From: Nocardia speluncae NBRC 108251 | GTDB lineage: Bacteria > Actinomycetota > Actinomycetes > Mycobacteriales > Mycobacteriaceae | Assembly (NCBI RefSeq): GCF_001613245.1 | Contig: NZ_BDBZ01000009.1 | Coordinates: 1-64,000, forward strand | Reading direction: 5' to 3' | DNA length: 64,000 bases | Shown here: piece after piece, positions 26,364 to 35,310 of the stretch | Numbering within the stretch: position 1 is the first letter of the stretch | How the letters are laid out: each line of letters starts with the position of its first letter | Program-made: the position numbers and the translations under genes | The notes under the pieces: generated by a model | What the model was told of the DNA's origin: nothing | The model's input: only the letters and a program-made list of their open reading frames with translations | Databases searched by the model: none

Positions 26364-27746
26364 ATGTCCCTTTCCCATGCCGTGGTGCTCGGCGCGAGTG
26401 TTGCCGGATTGCTTTCGGCCGCCGCGTTGAGCAAGAACTTCGCGACTGTCACGATCGTCGAACGGGATCAGCTCCCCGACGCTGCCGTGACGCGTCGCGG
26501 TGTGCCGCAGGGCAATCAAGTGCATCAGCTGATGCCGGCCGGGTTGACGCGGATCGACGAATTGCTCCCCGGGTTCAGCGCCGCGCTCCTCGAACAGGGT
26601 TGTGAACGCTATGAGATCGACCGCGATGTCGCGGTCCTGTACCCGCGGGGCTGGGCGGCGCGGGTCGCCGGCGGCATGGAGGTCATCGGTTTTCTCCGGC
26701 CGACCTTCGAATGGGTGCTGCGGCGGCGGGTGCTGGCGCTGCCCAATGTGCGTACCGTGCACGGTATCGCCACCGGACTGCTGGCCGGCACGGACGGCAC
26801 CACGATCACCGGGGCGAAGGTGACCGGGGTCGACGGCGGGAAACTGGACGCCGATCTCGTGGTCGACGCGACCGGGCGCGGATCCAAGGCACCGAACTGG
26901 CTGAGCGAACTGGGCTACACACCACCGGCCGAACAGCTCGTGCGGCCGTACCTCGGCTACACCACGATGGTGGTCCGCTTCCCCGAGGGGGCGCTACCGG
27001 AGGGGTTCCGCGGAATCGCCGCCACCCCGAATCCCGCGCATCTCAAAGGCGGAGCCATTCTGCCCTGCGGTAACGGTCAGCATGTCGTGGCGGCCATGGG
27101 GATGTCGAAGAACTACCCGCCGGCCGGGTACCCGGAATTGCTCGACTACCTGGACGAGGCCCCGAGCCCGCTTCTGGGCCGCGCCGTGCGCGCCGCGGAA
27201 TTGATCGTCGAGCCCGACACCTACCGTATGCCGGGCAATCAGCGCAGGCTCTGGGAGCAGCTGGACCGGCGGCCCGAGGGATTCGTCGTCATCGGCGACG
27301 CCGTCGCGGCATTCAACCCGATCTACGGCCAGGGGATGACGATCGCCGCCATCGGCGCTTCCGTGCTCGCGCAGGTTGTCGCCTCCGCGGACGGCTCGGT
27401 CACCGGAATTGCGGAGAAATTCGCGGCCGAGCTCGCGCCGTGGACCGATTACGCCTTCGCCATGGCCGCGAACACCGATTCGTTCTTCCCCGGCGCCGAA
27501 TTCGTGAACTACACCCCGCCCGATCCGGAAGCCGTCGCGGGCGAAGCGTTCGCGGTGGCCGCCGCCACCACCGATCCCGCTGTCGCTCAGGCGATGCGCC
27601 GGGCCGCCTATTACATGGACCCCTCCGGGATGCAATCACCGGTCGTGCAGCAGGCCATCGCCGAATGGGCGTCCACCGGGCGGCAGCCGGATCCGTCGCT
27701 GACCGATCCGAACCAGCCGCCCGCCGCGATTCACGACGTGGGCTGA
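26364..27746 (+). CDS. FAD-dependent monooxygenase/oxidoreductase
   Basis: 460 residues. N-terminal FAD fold SHAVVLGASVAGLLSAAALSK, then VTIVERDQLPD, and the late FAD contact GFVVIGDAVAAFNPIYGQGMTIAA. VVDATGRGSKAPNWL lies between them. This is the class A flavoprotein hydroxylase/halogenase-like group; substrate unknown. RBS GGAGG precedes ATG 26364. It is divergent from the CYP157-like gene, and the 274 bp between the two starts should hold both promoters, suggesting a common oxidative pathway. Confidence 0.85.
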   Translation: MSLSHAVVLGASVAGLLSAAALSKNFATVTIVERDQLPDAAVTRRGVPQGNQVHQLMPAGLTRIDELLPGFSAALLEQGCERYEIDRDVAVLYPRGWAARVAGGMEVIGFLRPTFEWVLRRRVLALPNVRTVHGIATGLLAGTDGTTITGAKVTGVDGGKLDADLVVDATGRGSKAPNWLSELGYTPPAEQLVRPYLGYTTMVVRFPEGALPEGFRGIAATPNPAHLKGGAILPCGNGQHVVAAMGMSKNYPPAGYPELLDYLDEAPSPLLGRAVRAAELIVEPDTYRMPGNQRRLWEQLDRRPEGFVVIGDAVAAFNPIYGQGMTIAAIGASVLAQVVASADGSVTGIAEKFAAELAPWTDYAFAMAANTDSFFPGAEFVNYTPPDPEAVAGEAFAVAAATTDPAVAQAMRRAAYYMDPSGMQSPVVQQAIAEWASTGRQPDPSLTDPNQPPAAIHDVG

Positions 27747-27780
27747 CGCGCTCCGCGAACCCGGTCCCGACCTTCCCGGT

Positions 27781-28839
27781 TCAGGACGTGGGCTGCCAGG
27801 CCGGATCCCGGCCGATGAAGGCCATCAGCTTGTCCTGAGCCGTAGCGTTCTCGCCGACCGGTACGGCCGGACCGTACTGCCCGCTCTCCCGCAGCATCCG
27901 GTCCATCGGCGCCATCCCCTCGAGCGTTGCGCGGCAACGCTGCTCGTCGAGGTCGGGCTCGCGGCCGAGGGCCTTGGCCAGATCCCAGGTGTGCATCCAT
28001 ACGTCGGGTGTGTAGAAGTTATCGATCGCCTGGTCCACCGGCTGATCCCCGATGTGCGGGTTGCTGAGTATCCGTCCGGCAGGATTGTCGAGAATGCCCT
28101 GGATATCGGCGACGTGCCGCTTCCATGCCGTCACCGGGTCGACGGCGACGTCCAGGGCGGGCAACTCGATTCCGGCGCCGCCGAGGAACCCGCGCGACCA
28201 CTCGACCAGATGCTGCACGATGTCGAGCGCGGTCCACTCCGGGACCGGGCTGGGGCGTGCCCACTCCCCGGCCGAGGCGGATTCGACGAGTGCGGTGAAC
28301 CGGGCGGCGTCCGCGAAATGCCGGGTAGCGGGACCGGCGACCGCGGGCGTTGTGGGCTCCTGGGTGAGCAGATGGTCGAGTTTCTCGTAGCCCTCGCGTA
28401 CACCGGAATCCATTCCGCTCGCCAGCATGCCGTCCCGCGTCGCGAAATCGGCGACGACGCTCAAAGTCCGCAGCCGGGTGCGTTGCTCGCCGAGCTTTTC
28501 GAAGGTCACCGTCTCCAGCGCGACTCCGTCCGGCTCGCCGGTGTAGGTGAATGTCCACACGATTCGTTCGGACGGCCGTACCTCGTGGAAACTGCCGTAG
28601 AAGGCGGCGATTTCGGTGCCGTCGCTTTCGCTGGCGAATGCCCACGCACCGCCCGTGCGGGCGTCCCATCGGGTGATCTTCGTGCTCATCGAATGCGGAC
28701 CGACCCACTGCGTGTAGAGATCGGGGTCGATATGGGCGCGGAACACCTGGGCGGGCTCCGCATCGAACTCCCGGATGATCTCGATCGTGGGGACGTTCTC
28801 GTCCGCGACGATTCTGGTGTCGTATCCGGTTGTGGTCAC
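27781..28839 (-). CDS. Fusion of SRPBCC/AHSA1 domain with DinB/TIGR03086-like domain
   Basis: 352 residues. The N-terminal half to about 165 is an AHSA1-type START-fold domain (PTIEIIREFDAEPAQVFRAHIDPDLYTQWVGP...IVWTFTYTGEP). The C-terminal half from about 180 is a four-helix DinB/mycothiol-dependent isomerase-like domain (FTALVESASAGEWARPSPVPEWTALDIVQHLVEW, TPDVWMHTWDLAKALG). The His residues in HLVEW and MHTWDL could bind metal. The parts are usually separate proteins. GTG 28839 overlaps the ArsR stop by 4 bases, so the two are co-translated. Confidence 0.88.
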   Translation of the reverse strand: MTTTGYDTRIVADENVPTIEIIREFDAEPAQVFRAHIDPDLYTQWVGPHSMSTKITRWDARTGGAWAFASESDGTEIAAFYGSFHEVRPSERIVWTFTYTGEPDGVALETVTFEKLGEQRTRLRTLSVVADFATRDGMLASGMDSGVREGYEKLDHLLTQEPTTPAVAGPATRHFADAARFTALVESASAGEWARPSPVPEWTALDIVQHLVEWSRGFLGGAGIELPALDVAVDPVTAWKRHVADIQGILDNPAGRILSNPHIGDQPVDQAIDNFYTPDVWMHTWDLAKALGREPDLDEQRCRATLEGMAPMDRMLRESGQYGPAVPVGENATAQDKLMAFIGRDPAWQPTS

Positions 28840-29204
28840 GATGCCTCCTTCGGCGGAAGTATCCGCGGCTGTTCGTCGTCGGTCATTCGGGCCAGCACCG
28901 CATCGAGGCGCCGGTAGCGCTGTTCCGCGGTATGGCGGTAGCGCTCGATCCATTTGGTCATCAGGTCGAATATCTCCGCGTCCAGGTGCACCGGCCGCCG
29001 CTGGGCGTCTTTGCTCCGGGTCACCAGTCCGGCGTCCTCGAGGACTTTTACGTGTTTGGAGATCGCCTGCAGGCTCATCTCGTAGGGCTCGGCCAGTTCG
29101 CTCACCGTCGCATCTGCCGCGGCCAGCCGGGCCACCAGTGCGCGCCGGGTCGGGTCCGCCAGTGCCGCGAACATGCGGTTGAGCAGTTCCCCGTTTTCTT
29201 CCAT
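28836..29204 (-). CDS. ArsR/SmtB-family regulator (SdpR type)
   Basis: 122 residues with a winged helix: MFAALADPTRRALVARLAAADATVSELAEPYEMSLQAISKHVKVLEDAGLVTRSKDAQRRPVHLD. No metal-binding Cys box (ELCVCDL) is present, as in the ArsR subfamily paired with AHSA1-domain proteins. It probably represses its own operon with the SRPBCC-DinB gene through the palindromes just upstream. ATG 29204 has GAGGAAGG upstream. Confidence 0.92.
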   Translation of the reverse strand: MEENGELLNRMFAALADPTRRALVARLAAADATVSELAEPYEMSLQAISKHVKVLEDAGLVTRSKDAQRRPVHLDAEIFDLMTKWIERYRHTAEQRYRRLDAVLARMTDDEQPRILPPKEAS

Positions 29205-29217
29205 GCAACCTTCCTCA

Positions 29218-29277
29218 ACTCAACGGTTGAGTAACAAGGTAGCGCGGTTGCTGAGGTGTGGTCAACCTTTCGGTTGA
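29218..29277 (-). promoter_or_regulatory. ArsR operon promoter with two inverted repeats
   Basis: ACTCAAC-G-GTTGAGT (29218-29232) and TCAACC-TTTC-GGTTGA (29262-29277) are palindromes sharing the TCAAC/GTTGA half-site, centred about 44 bp apart. On the minus strand TTGACC (29265-29260) lies in the second, and the predicted start of transcription falls at the first, so two bound dimers would cover the promoter. Confidence 0.65.
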
Positions 29278-29684
29278 TAACGATGTGCGACCTCGGCCGG
29301 GCTGTTGCCTGCTCGGCAGTGCGGCAGTGGGATGGCCGGCGATTGCCGTGCGTGGTGTGCTCGCTCACGAAACGTGAAGAGGGTGCCGTGCGTGGATCCG
29401 GTCACAACGGCTTCCCGGCGGGCGGGGCGTACCCGGACGTTGAATTCGGCCGAAAAACCGGCTATTTCAGGCTATTTCACAACAATGGTGCGGTCTACGG
29501 TCGACGCCGGGTGCGACTATGTTACCGAAAGGTATTGTGGCACAGCTCTCTTTATCGGCCAAATGCCACTTGACCTGCGGGTGTGGTGTTCTAAGCTGAG
29601 GAAAGTCGATGAGCGGCAAGGGCTCATCGGGGATGCGGCGAAATGCGATTCGCACCCCTGATATTCGCGCGGTAAGGCGAAACG
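29278..29684. other. Intergenic region, no gene supported
   Basis: No convincing coding frame. It holds a direct 10-bp duplication GGCTATTTCA (29460-29469 and 29470-29479) and a possible promoter for the next gene, TTGACC (29570-29575), 16 bp, TAAGCT (29592-29597). An open frame of 105 codons from 29256 crosses the ArsR operator and has no RBS or recognisable product. Confidence 0.5.
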
Positions 29685-30728
29685 GTGGACCACACGGTCG
29701 AGACCAGGAATACGTCGGAATACTCACCACAAACCAAGGTCGGAAATATCGATCGACCGGGTTCGCAATTACCATCCGATTGGAAATGCTGGTCCGTTTC
29801 TGCGCTCAGCCTGCTCACCCTGATCCTTCTGTTTCAGCCCTGGCTTGCGGCTTCGGGACCGCACGGTGACGTCCAGGCGGACGCTTTCGGCCGGCTCGAC
29901 GGCACCGTTCCCGCGTTCCGCGGCGTCGGCGAACGCCTCACCGAGGGCGTCGTTTCCATCAGCGGGCTGTGGGGCATCTCGGCCGCCGCGGCCGCGGTGA
30001 TCACCCTCGCCGCGGCGTGCATGTACCGGGTCTTCGGTATCGGACTGCCGGCGATGGTCGCTGCCGGTGCGGCCAACGCCGTACTCGTCCCGGCGGCGCT
30101 GCTGCACCTCAACGGAAAAGCGCCGGAGCTGGGCGCGATGACCGACCAGCACGATGAACTGAAAACCGTGCTCGGCGACCTGCTGGGCACACTGTTCGGC
30201 GGCGGCCGGGAATCCGGTGCCGATACAGCACAAGTGGCCACCGCCGTCCTGACGAATCAGGCACTCGCCTGCGGTCTGGCCGCGGTGCTCGCCGCCGCGA
30301 TCGCTCTCAGTATGCGGAAGTCGATACGGCCGATCACCGGCACTGTCGCTGTGCCGGTGGAGGTTGCGGCCCAAGATCCCGCTGCCGGCCGTCCCGTCGG
30401 CGCTCGGCACGCGGCTCCGGCGAGCGTTGCTGTCCTGGAACACGAGCTCGACCTGGCCCTCCCGTACACGCCCGGGGCGCTCGCCGCGGTCCGTACCGAT
30501 CATGACGACCTCGGCGTCGGTAACCGGCTCCTGACCCGTGCCGAACTGCCCCGTCGGACCGATGGCCCGGCGCGCCGCGACCGGCCTACTGCCCGCCGCG
30601 CCCGGCCCCGGCCCACCAACCGGGCCGCCGCTACACCGCAGCCGGGCAGCGGGGCCGCCGCTTCCGCGAAGCGTGCGGCCGGCCATTGTGCTTCGCCCCG
30701 ATCGGGGCGGCCGGTCGTCTCCGCGTGA
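29685..30728 (+). CDS. Hypothetical multi-pass membrane protein with basic C-terminus
   Basis: 347 residues. Four predicted membrane helices are seen: SVSALSLLTLILLFQPWLA, GLWGISAAAAAVITLAAACMY, GIGLPAMVAAGAANAVLVPAALL and ALACGLAAVLAAAIALSM. The loop between the first two, ASGPHGDVQADAFGRLDGTVPAFRG, would lie outside. The last 120 residues are Arg/Pro/Ala-rich and probably disordered in the cytoplasm. The pattern is common in nocardial and mycobacterial membrane proteins of unknown function. GTG 29685 has AAGGCG upstream; the promoter is at 29570-29597. Confidence 0.7.
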   Translation: MDHTVETRNTSEYSPQTKVGNIDRPGSQLPSDWKCWSVSALSLLTLILLFQPWLAASGPHGDVQADAFGRLDGTVPAFRGVGERLTEGVVSISGLWGISAAAAAVITLAAACMYRVFGIGLPAMVAAGAANAVLVPAALLHLNGKAPELGAMTDQHDELKTVLGDLLGTLFGGGRESGADTAQVATAVLTNQALACGLAAVLAAAIALSMRKSIRPITGTVAVPVEVAAQDPAAGRPVGARHAAPASVAVLEHELDLALPYTPGALAAVRTDHDDLGVGNRLLTRAELPRRTDGPARRDRPTARRARPRPTNRAAATPQPGSGAAASAKRAAGHCASPRSGRPVVSA

Positions 30729-30839
30729 AACCGGCGGGTTTCCGCCCGGCAGATGGTGTCGGTTTCGTCCAAGACATCGGCAGCGGCTCTTCCTAGGCTG
30801 AGTTCAGCCCGAATCCGACGCCACGCACTGGAGGAATTG

Positions 30840-31415
30840 ATGACACGCGAGCTGGTCTACACGGGTTTCATATCGCTGGACGGCGTCGTGGACTCGCCCG
30901 GTGGCGCAGCCGAGGGGCACCGCAGCGGCGGCTGGGTGATGGACACCGAGTTCGTGCCCGAGGCGTTTTCGCTCAAAGGGGAGGAACTCGCCGATACGAC
31001 CGCGTTGCTGTTCGGCCGCCGCAGTTACGCTGCATTCGCCCCGGTCTGGCGCGATTCGGACGATCACGCCGCCTACAAGGACCTGCCCAAATACGTCGTA
31101 TCCGCCGGCCTGAGCGAGGACGCTCTGATAGCCGGGTGGGGTCCGACCACGATCCTGCGATCGGCCGACGACATCGCAAAGCTGAAGCAGACCGACGGCG
31201 GCGCGATCTACATCCACGGCAGTGCCGAACTGGCCCGCCGCCTCTCCGACGCCGACTTGATCGACCGGTACAACCTACTGATGTTCCCCGTGCTCCTCGG
31301 GGCGGGGAAGAGCCTGTTCGCCCGGTCGGACCGAGATAAGCAGACACTGCGATTGCGGGACTCGGCGACCTACTCCAACGGAGTCACCAAACTCGTCTAC
31401 GAGGTCGCGCACTGA
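30840..31415 (+). CDS. Dihydrofolate reductase-family protein (RibD C-terminal fold)
   Basis: 191 residues (RELVYTGFISLDGVVDSPGGAAEG...ALLFGRRSYAAFAPVWRD...KYVVSAGLSE...GGAIYIHGSAELARRLSDADLIDRYNLLMFPVLLGAGKSLF). It has the DHFR-like NADPH fold with the GRxTY-like motif GRRSY and the late GAGKxLF motif seen in YyaP/YwjB-type proteins. It is probably an NADPH-dependent reductase of unknown substrate rather than true folate DHFR. GGAGG precedes ATG 30840. It overlaps the convergent AraC gene by 19 bp. Confidence 0.88.
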   Translation: MTRELVYTGFISLDGVVDSPGGAAEGHRSGGWVMDTEFVPEAFSLKGEELADTTALLFGRRSYAAFAPVWRDSDDHAAYKDLPKYVVSAGLSEDALIAGWGPTTILRSADDIAKLKQTDGGAIYIHGSAELARRLSDADLIDRYNLLMFPVLLGAGKSLFARSDRDKQTLRLRDSATYSNGVTKLVYEVAH

Positions 31416-32107
31416 CCGGGATCGAGCGCGAGCGCGCCACCGGTCCCGGTGCGCAACTCCTGAGCGGTCCGGCCGACGTACCGGCGTAACGCTCGGGCGA
31501 GATGGGGTTCGTCGTAGTATCCGAGTTTGGCGACGACGTCGCCGGGCGTCTCGCCCGCGGTCAGCAGCAGCGCGGCGGTGCGGGCGCGGCCGATCTGCCG
31601 GACCGCGCCCTGGGTGAGCCCGGTCGCCGCCCGGAACCGTCGTTCGAGCGTCCGCTCGGTGACTGCCGGCGACGAACCCGCCAGCGTTGCCGCGACCAGG
31701 GGGTCGCGGATCACAACTTCCTCGCGGACGAGCCGGCAGGCGAGCGCTTCGGCATCATCGGCCTGCGGGGTTTCCCGGTGGGCGCCGTCGAGCCAGAAGG
31801 TTCGCCGTGTCACATCGGGCAGTACGAGCCCACCGTCAACCAGCGCCGCCGTCGCCGTCGTACGCAGTGATGTCCCCACCGCGAATTGGATACCGACGAA
31901 CTCCGCGCCTTCGGGCACCGGTGCGGTCCCGGTGCGGCGCTCGGGTCCGGTGATCGCCGCATAGCTGCGCCCCTCCAGCTCCCAGAACACCAGGCCCCAG
32001 GTTTCGGTCGCCACCGATGTCATCTCCGAGACCTGCTCGCTTCGGCAGATCCACACGGACTCCACCCACGGCGAATCCGATGCCCGTGTCTCGAACAGCA
32101 GTCCCAT
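31397..32107 (-). CDS. AraC-family transcriptional regulator
   Basis: 236 residues. The N-terminal half is a ligand-binding domain (ETWGLVFWELEGRSYAAITGPE...EFVGIQFAVGTSLR). The C-terminal AraC domain shows ERTLERRFRAATGLTQGAVRQIGRARTAALLLTAGETPGDVVAKLGYYDEPHLARALRRYVG, with both helix-turn-helix units. ATG 32107 (MGLLFE) is the first Met that gives a folded start. It is divergent from the epimerase gene at 32379, possibly its target. Confidence 0.88.
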   Translation of the reverse strand: MGLLFETRASDSPWVESVWICRSEQVSEMTSVATETWGLVFWELEGRSYAAITGPERRTGTAPVPEGAEFVGIQFAVGTSLRTTATAALVDGGLVLPDVTRRTFWLDGAHRETPQADDAEALACRLVREEVVIRDPLVAATLAGSSPAVTERTLERRFRAATGLTQGAVRQIGRARTAALLLTAGETPGDVVAKLGYYDEPHLARALRRYVGRTAQELRTGTGGALALDPGQCATS

Positions 32108-32204
32108 CCCCGAAATCCTAATCCCGGCGCTTCGCGGGCTGCTCGTGTCGCGTTCCCGGTCGCGTGCGGATCGGTCCTCCGGTGCGCGTCTGGCATCTCT
32201 CCGA

Positions 32205-32256
32205 TTGACAAATGCGAGAGGGTGCTCGTATTTTGTATTTACGAGCATTCGCTCGT
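32205..32256 (+). promoter_or_regulatory. Promoter with three alternating TGCTCG/CGAGCA half-sites
   Basis: TTGACA (32205-32210), 18 bp, TATTTT (32229-32234). TGCTCGTA (32223-32230) and TACGAGCA (32240-32247) form an 8-bp inverted repeat spanning the -10. The second arm also pairs with the next half-site in ACGAGC-ATTC-GCTCGT (32241-32256). The arrangement fits TetR-type binding or alternative hairpins. The predicted leader to the epimerase ATG is about 135 bases. Confidence 0.55.
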
Positions 32257-32378
32257 GTTTTACGGATATATCGGTGTTCCACCGGCGTCGAACATGACTG
32301 TCGACAACGCAGCGGTGGTCGCCGCGGGCGCCGACCGGGCCCGGCGGTATCCGGATCCAACGGCCGAGAGGATCGCAT

Positions 32379-33431
32379 ATGGCACACCGAGTGCTCGTCA
32401 CCGGCGCAACCGGATTCGTCGCCGGGCACTGCATCGCGGAACTGATCGAGCACGGGTACGACGTGCGCGCGACGGTACGCGATATCGACGACACCGGCCG
32501 GCGGGTTCATCTGGAGAAACTGGCGGCCGACCGCGGTGGCAGCATCCAATTCGTGCAGGCGGACCTGGACCGCGACGATGGGTGGATGCACGCGGTCACC
32601 GACTGCGATTACGTCATGCATACGGCCTCGCCGTTTCCCGGCGCACCGCCGAAAGACCCCGGCGAACTCGTCCGGCCCGCGGTCGACGGCACACTTCGGG
32701 TGCTGCGGGCATCCGCGGCCTCGGAGACGGTGCAGCGCATCGTGATCACCTCGTCGATCGCCGCGGTGTCAGCAGGCCGCGAGCCCGGCGATCACACCGT
32801 TCGCACCGAACAGGACTGGTCCGTGCTCGATCGGAGCACCGCCTATCAACAGAGCAAAACTCTCGCCGAACGAGCGGCCTGGGATTTCGTCGCCGGACTG
32901 CCTGCGGACCGGCCGCTCGAATTGGTCGTGATCAATCCCGGAATGGTGCTCGGTCCTGTTCAGCATCCGGTGGCGGGAACGTCGGTCAACGCCATCGTCC
33001 GCCTGCTGCGCCGCGATATGCCGGGTTCGCCACGGCTCGGATTCGCCCCCGTCGATGTGCGCGACCTCGCCGCCGCGCATCGGCTGGCAGTGGAAAGCCC
33101 TGGTGCGGCAGGCAATCGGTATATCTGCGCCGGCGACAACATCTGGATGGGCGGCATCGCGCAGATCCTGGCCGAGGAGCACAACCGGAAAGGTTTCCGC
33201 GTTCCCACCCGCACGATCCCTGATCCGCTGATGCGGATCATCGGATACATCGACCCGTCGGTGCGGCTGATTCTGCCGTGGCTGGGCCGTGACGAACGTG
33301 TCAGCTCGGACAAGGCCCGCCGAGAGTTGTCCTGGGAGATGCGGCCGGTGCAGGACACGATTCTGGACACAGCCGCGAGCCTGATCCGCCACAACATCGT
33401 TCCCGCGCCCTACGGCGCCTCGGTCGAGTGA
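32379..33431 (+). CDS. NAD(P)-dependent epimerase/dehydratase (extended SDR, dihydroflavonol reductase-like)
   Basis: 350 residues. Nucleotide-binding HRVLVTGATGFVAGHCIAEL, then DCDYVMHTASPF, VQRIVITSSIAAVS and the catalytic YQQSK (YxxxK), with VVINPGMVLGPV after it. This layout matches the 4-dihydroflavonol reductase/aldehyde reductase branch of extended short-chain dehydrogenases, acting on ketones or aldehydes with NADPH. Substrate unknown. GAGAGGA precedes ATG 32379. It is divergent from the AraC regulator. Confidence 0.9.
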   Translation: MAHRVLVTGATGFVAGHCIAELIEHGYDVRATVRDIDDTGRRVHLEKLAADRGGSIQFVQADLDRDDGWMHAVTDCDYVMHTASPFPGAPPKDPGELVRPAVDGTLRVLRASAASETVQRIVITSSIAAVSAGREPGDHTVRTEQDWSVLDRSTAYQQSKTLAERAAWDFVAGLPADRPLELVVINPGMVLGPVQHPVAGTSVNAIVRLLRRDMPGSPRLGFAPVDVRDLAAAHRLAVESPGAAGNRYICAGDNIWMGGIAQILAEEHNRKGFRVPTRTIPDPLMRIIGYIDPSVRLILPWLGRDERVSSDKARRELSWEMRPVQDTILDTAASLIRHNIVPAPYGASVE

Positions 33432-33443
33432 GACGAGGCCGGA

Positions 33444-33680
33444 ATGCTGATTGCGACCGTTCTGGTCTCTGTCCTGGCGCTCGTTCGCCGTTTCCGCCGG
33501 CAACCCACCGCGACTCCGAACCCGTCCGCACGACCCAGTGGGCGGCGTGGCCGACAAGTCGCGGCGGTGGCGGTGGCGGTGGTTGTTCTCCTGGCTGTTC
33601 CGGTGCTGGTGGTGACCGGCGGTATGGAGCTGCCGTGCTCGTCCGCCCAGGTTCCCGACACTCACGTAAGCGGTTCGTAG
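33444..33680 (+). CDS. Possible small membrane protein
   Basis: 78 residues beginning 12 bp after the epimerase stop. Two hydrophobic stretches (LIATVLVSVLALVRR and VAAVAVAVVVLLAVPVLVV) flank a basic Pro-rich loop. No family recognised and the RBS is weak, so it may not be expressed. Its position suggests an operon with the epimerase gene if real. Confidence 0.35.
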   Translation: MLIATVLVSVLALVRRFRRQPTATPNPSARPSGRRGRQVAAVAVAVVVLLAVPVLVVTGGMELPCSSAQVPDTHVSGS

Positions 33681-33699
33681 CGAACTCACCGAGAAGCCG

Positions 33700-33721
33700 A
33701 CCCCGCACCGAACGGCGGGGT
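33700..33721. terminator. Terminator-like hairpin
   Basis: ACCCCGC (33700-33706) pairs with GCGGGGT (33715-33721) across an 8-base loop and is followed by TT. It lies in the gap between the epimerase unit and the convergent XRE/TPR gene. The rest of that gap (to 33924) shows no gene. Confidence 0.5.
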
Positions 33722-33924
33722 TGGCACTCGGCTCAGATGCTCTCGACCATGTCCGCTGCCCGACCGCAGCGGGTGAACGCCCTCGGCCCGGTCGCCCCCA
33801 CAGGCTCTCGCCCGTTCGGCAACCGGGCCGATCACAAGGCCGGCCGCCGACGGTGGCCGTCGTGTACGGCCGATGACGGCACCGGCCGGTAGCAATAAGT
33901 TCCGGGATATTGTTCCCGAAGCTG

Positions 33925-35127
33925 CTAGGCCACCACGCCCACCCGTTGCGCCAGCCGGCCCAGTTCTCCCGTGGTGAGGTCGCGGCGCGCTTGACGCAAC
34001 ATCGCACCCACCAGTTCGCGAACCGGGGCCATTCCGCGCACATGCTGGGGGGCGGCGTGCTCACCCCGCAATAGTGCGTGTAGCGCCGCCCGGTGGTCTC
34101 GGCGCATCGCCTGTGCGCGACCCATTTCGACGAAGAACTGTGCGTGCCGTACACCGGCCGGGAGTTCGTCCGGGTTCAGCGTTTCGGCGATGCGCAGCGC
34201 ATCGGCGGGCTCGCGTCGCTCAACCGCCGAACTCATCTGCCACAAGGCAACGTTCGCTGCGCCGAATGTCCGATTGCGTGCGGTGCTCCGGCCGCCGAGT
34301 GCATCGGGCAGCCGTGTCGCGATCTGGGCCGCTTCGTCGAGGTGGGGCCGTGCATCGCCCCCGGCCAGTGTTTCGGCGAACCCGATCTGCAATCGGGCCA
34401 TTCCGACCATCTCCAGTTCGCCGAGGGTGCGCGCATCTGGTGTCAGCCGGTCGGCCGCGCGGCCGGCAATGGCCAGTGCGGCAGGCAGGGCACCGGGACG
34501 CGCAGCGAGGATCTGCGATTGGAGGAATGCCGCCGCGGCGACCGGGGCGAGCGAATCGGCGTGTTCTGCCGCGCGCTCGGACTCCTGTACGGCTGTCCAG
34601 GCCAACGCATCGTGTCCGCGCTGCCGCAATGCCGAGGCCACACCGTAGGCGGTGGTGGCCAGTAGGTCCCACGCTTGCGCGCTGCCGCTTTCGGTGAGGC
34701 GGTAGGCATCGGTCAGCAGATCGGGCAGTAGTGGGCCGAGTGCGGCGTAATCCCCGGCATGTCGTAGCCGGGAGGCCTGGTCGACGGCTGCTGCCAGTTC
34801 GTCCAGGTTGCGCGGCGGCCGGGTGTCGGTGATATTGCCCTGGGTCCAGAGCGCGGTTTCGATGGCAGGTACTGCACGGTGGAATGTGCTGGTGGCAGGG
34901 TCGATTCGATCGTCACTGCCGGTCAGGTCGCCCAGTGTCACCCCGAGCGCGCCGGCCAGCGCGAGCAATGTTCGGCGGGAGTCGACCGGCCGTAGCCCCG
35001 CCTCATATTTCGCGATCACCGATCGGCTCATCCCCGCCCGATCCGCGAGGATCTGCTGGGAGAGACCGCGCCGGGCACGGATCTGACGGATCCGGTGCCC
35101 GATGTAGGTATCCGAGTCGTCGCTCAT
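33925..35127 (-). CDS. XRE-family regulator with TPR-like C-terminal region
   Basis: 400 residues. The N-terminal helix-turn-helix is IGHRIRQIRARRGLSQQILADRAGMSRSVIAKYEAGLRPVDSRRTLLALAGALGV. The rest is alpha-helical with TPR-like pairs (QASRLRHAGDYAALGPLLPDLL, ESERAAEHADSLAPVAAAAFLQSQIL, LGELEMVGMARLQIGFAETLAGG). This layout is common in actinomycetes, where such regulators may respond to small peptides or ligands bound by the TPR part. ATG 35127 (MSDDSDT). A palindrome lies 45 bp upstream, between it and the divergent gene. Confidence 0.88.
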   Translation of the reverse strand: MSDDSDTYIGHRIRQIRARRGLSQQILADRAGMSRSVIAKYEAGLRPVDSRRTLLALAGALGVTLGDLTGSDDRIDPATSTFHRAVPAIETALWTQGNITDTRPPRNLDELAAAVDQASRLRHAGDYAALGPLLPDLLTDAYRLTESGSAQAWDLLATTAYGVASALRQRGHDALAWTAVQESERAAEHADSLAPVAAAAFLQSQILAARPGALPAALAIAGRAADRLTPDARTLGELEMVGMARLQIGFAETLAGGDARPHLDEAAQIATRLPDALGGRSTARNRTFGAANVALWQMSSAVERREPADALRIAETLNPDELPAGVRHAQFFVEMGRAQAMRRDHRAALHALLRGEHAAPQHVRGMAPVRELVGAMLRQARRDLTTGELGRLAQRVGVVA

Positions 35128-35171
35128 GTCGCGCACCTGCGCTTCCCTGTCGAGTCCATACCTCGAGTGCA

Positions 35172-35190
35172 TTGTTCCACTGGGGAACAA
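35172..35190. promoter_or_regulatory. Inverted repeat TTGTTCC-N5-GGAACAA between divergent genes
   Basis: TTGTTCCACTGGGGAACAA has perfect 7-bp arms around ACTGG. It lies between the XRE/TPR regulator gene and the gene at 35311 and is the likely operator for both, by inference from position. Confidence 0.6.
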
Positions 35191-35310
35191 AGTGTGCTTG
35201 TGGTGTTGTGACGCTTGCCTCGGCCCCGCCGCCGGGTCGACCGCTGACGCCCCAGTAGGTCCCCGGCGGTGGGTGCATTCCACATTCACCATGGAGGCAG
35301 GGGAGCCACG

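Noticed and set aside
29256..29573. 105-codon + frame after the ArsR operator
   Set aside because: It starts inside the operator region, has no RBS, and its Arg/Cys/Trp-rich product resembles translated non-coding DNA.
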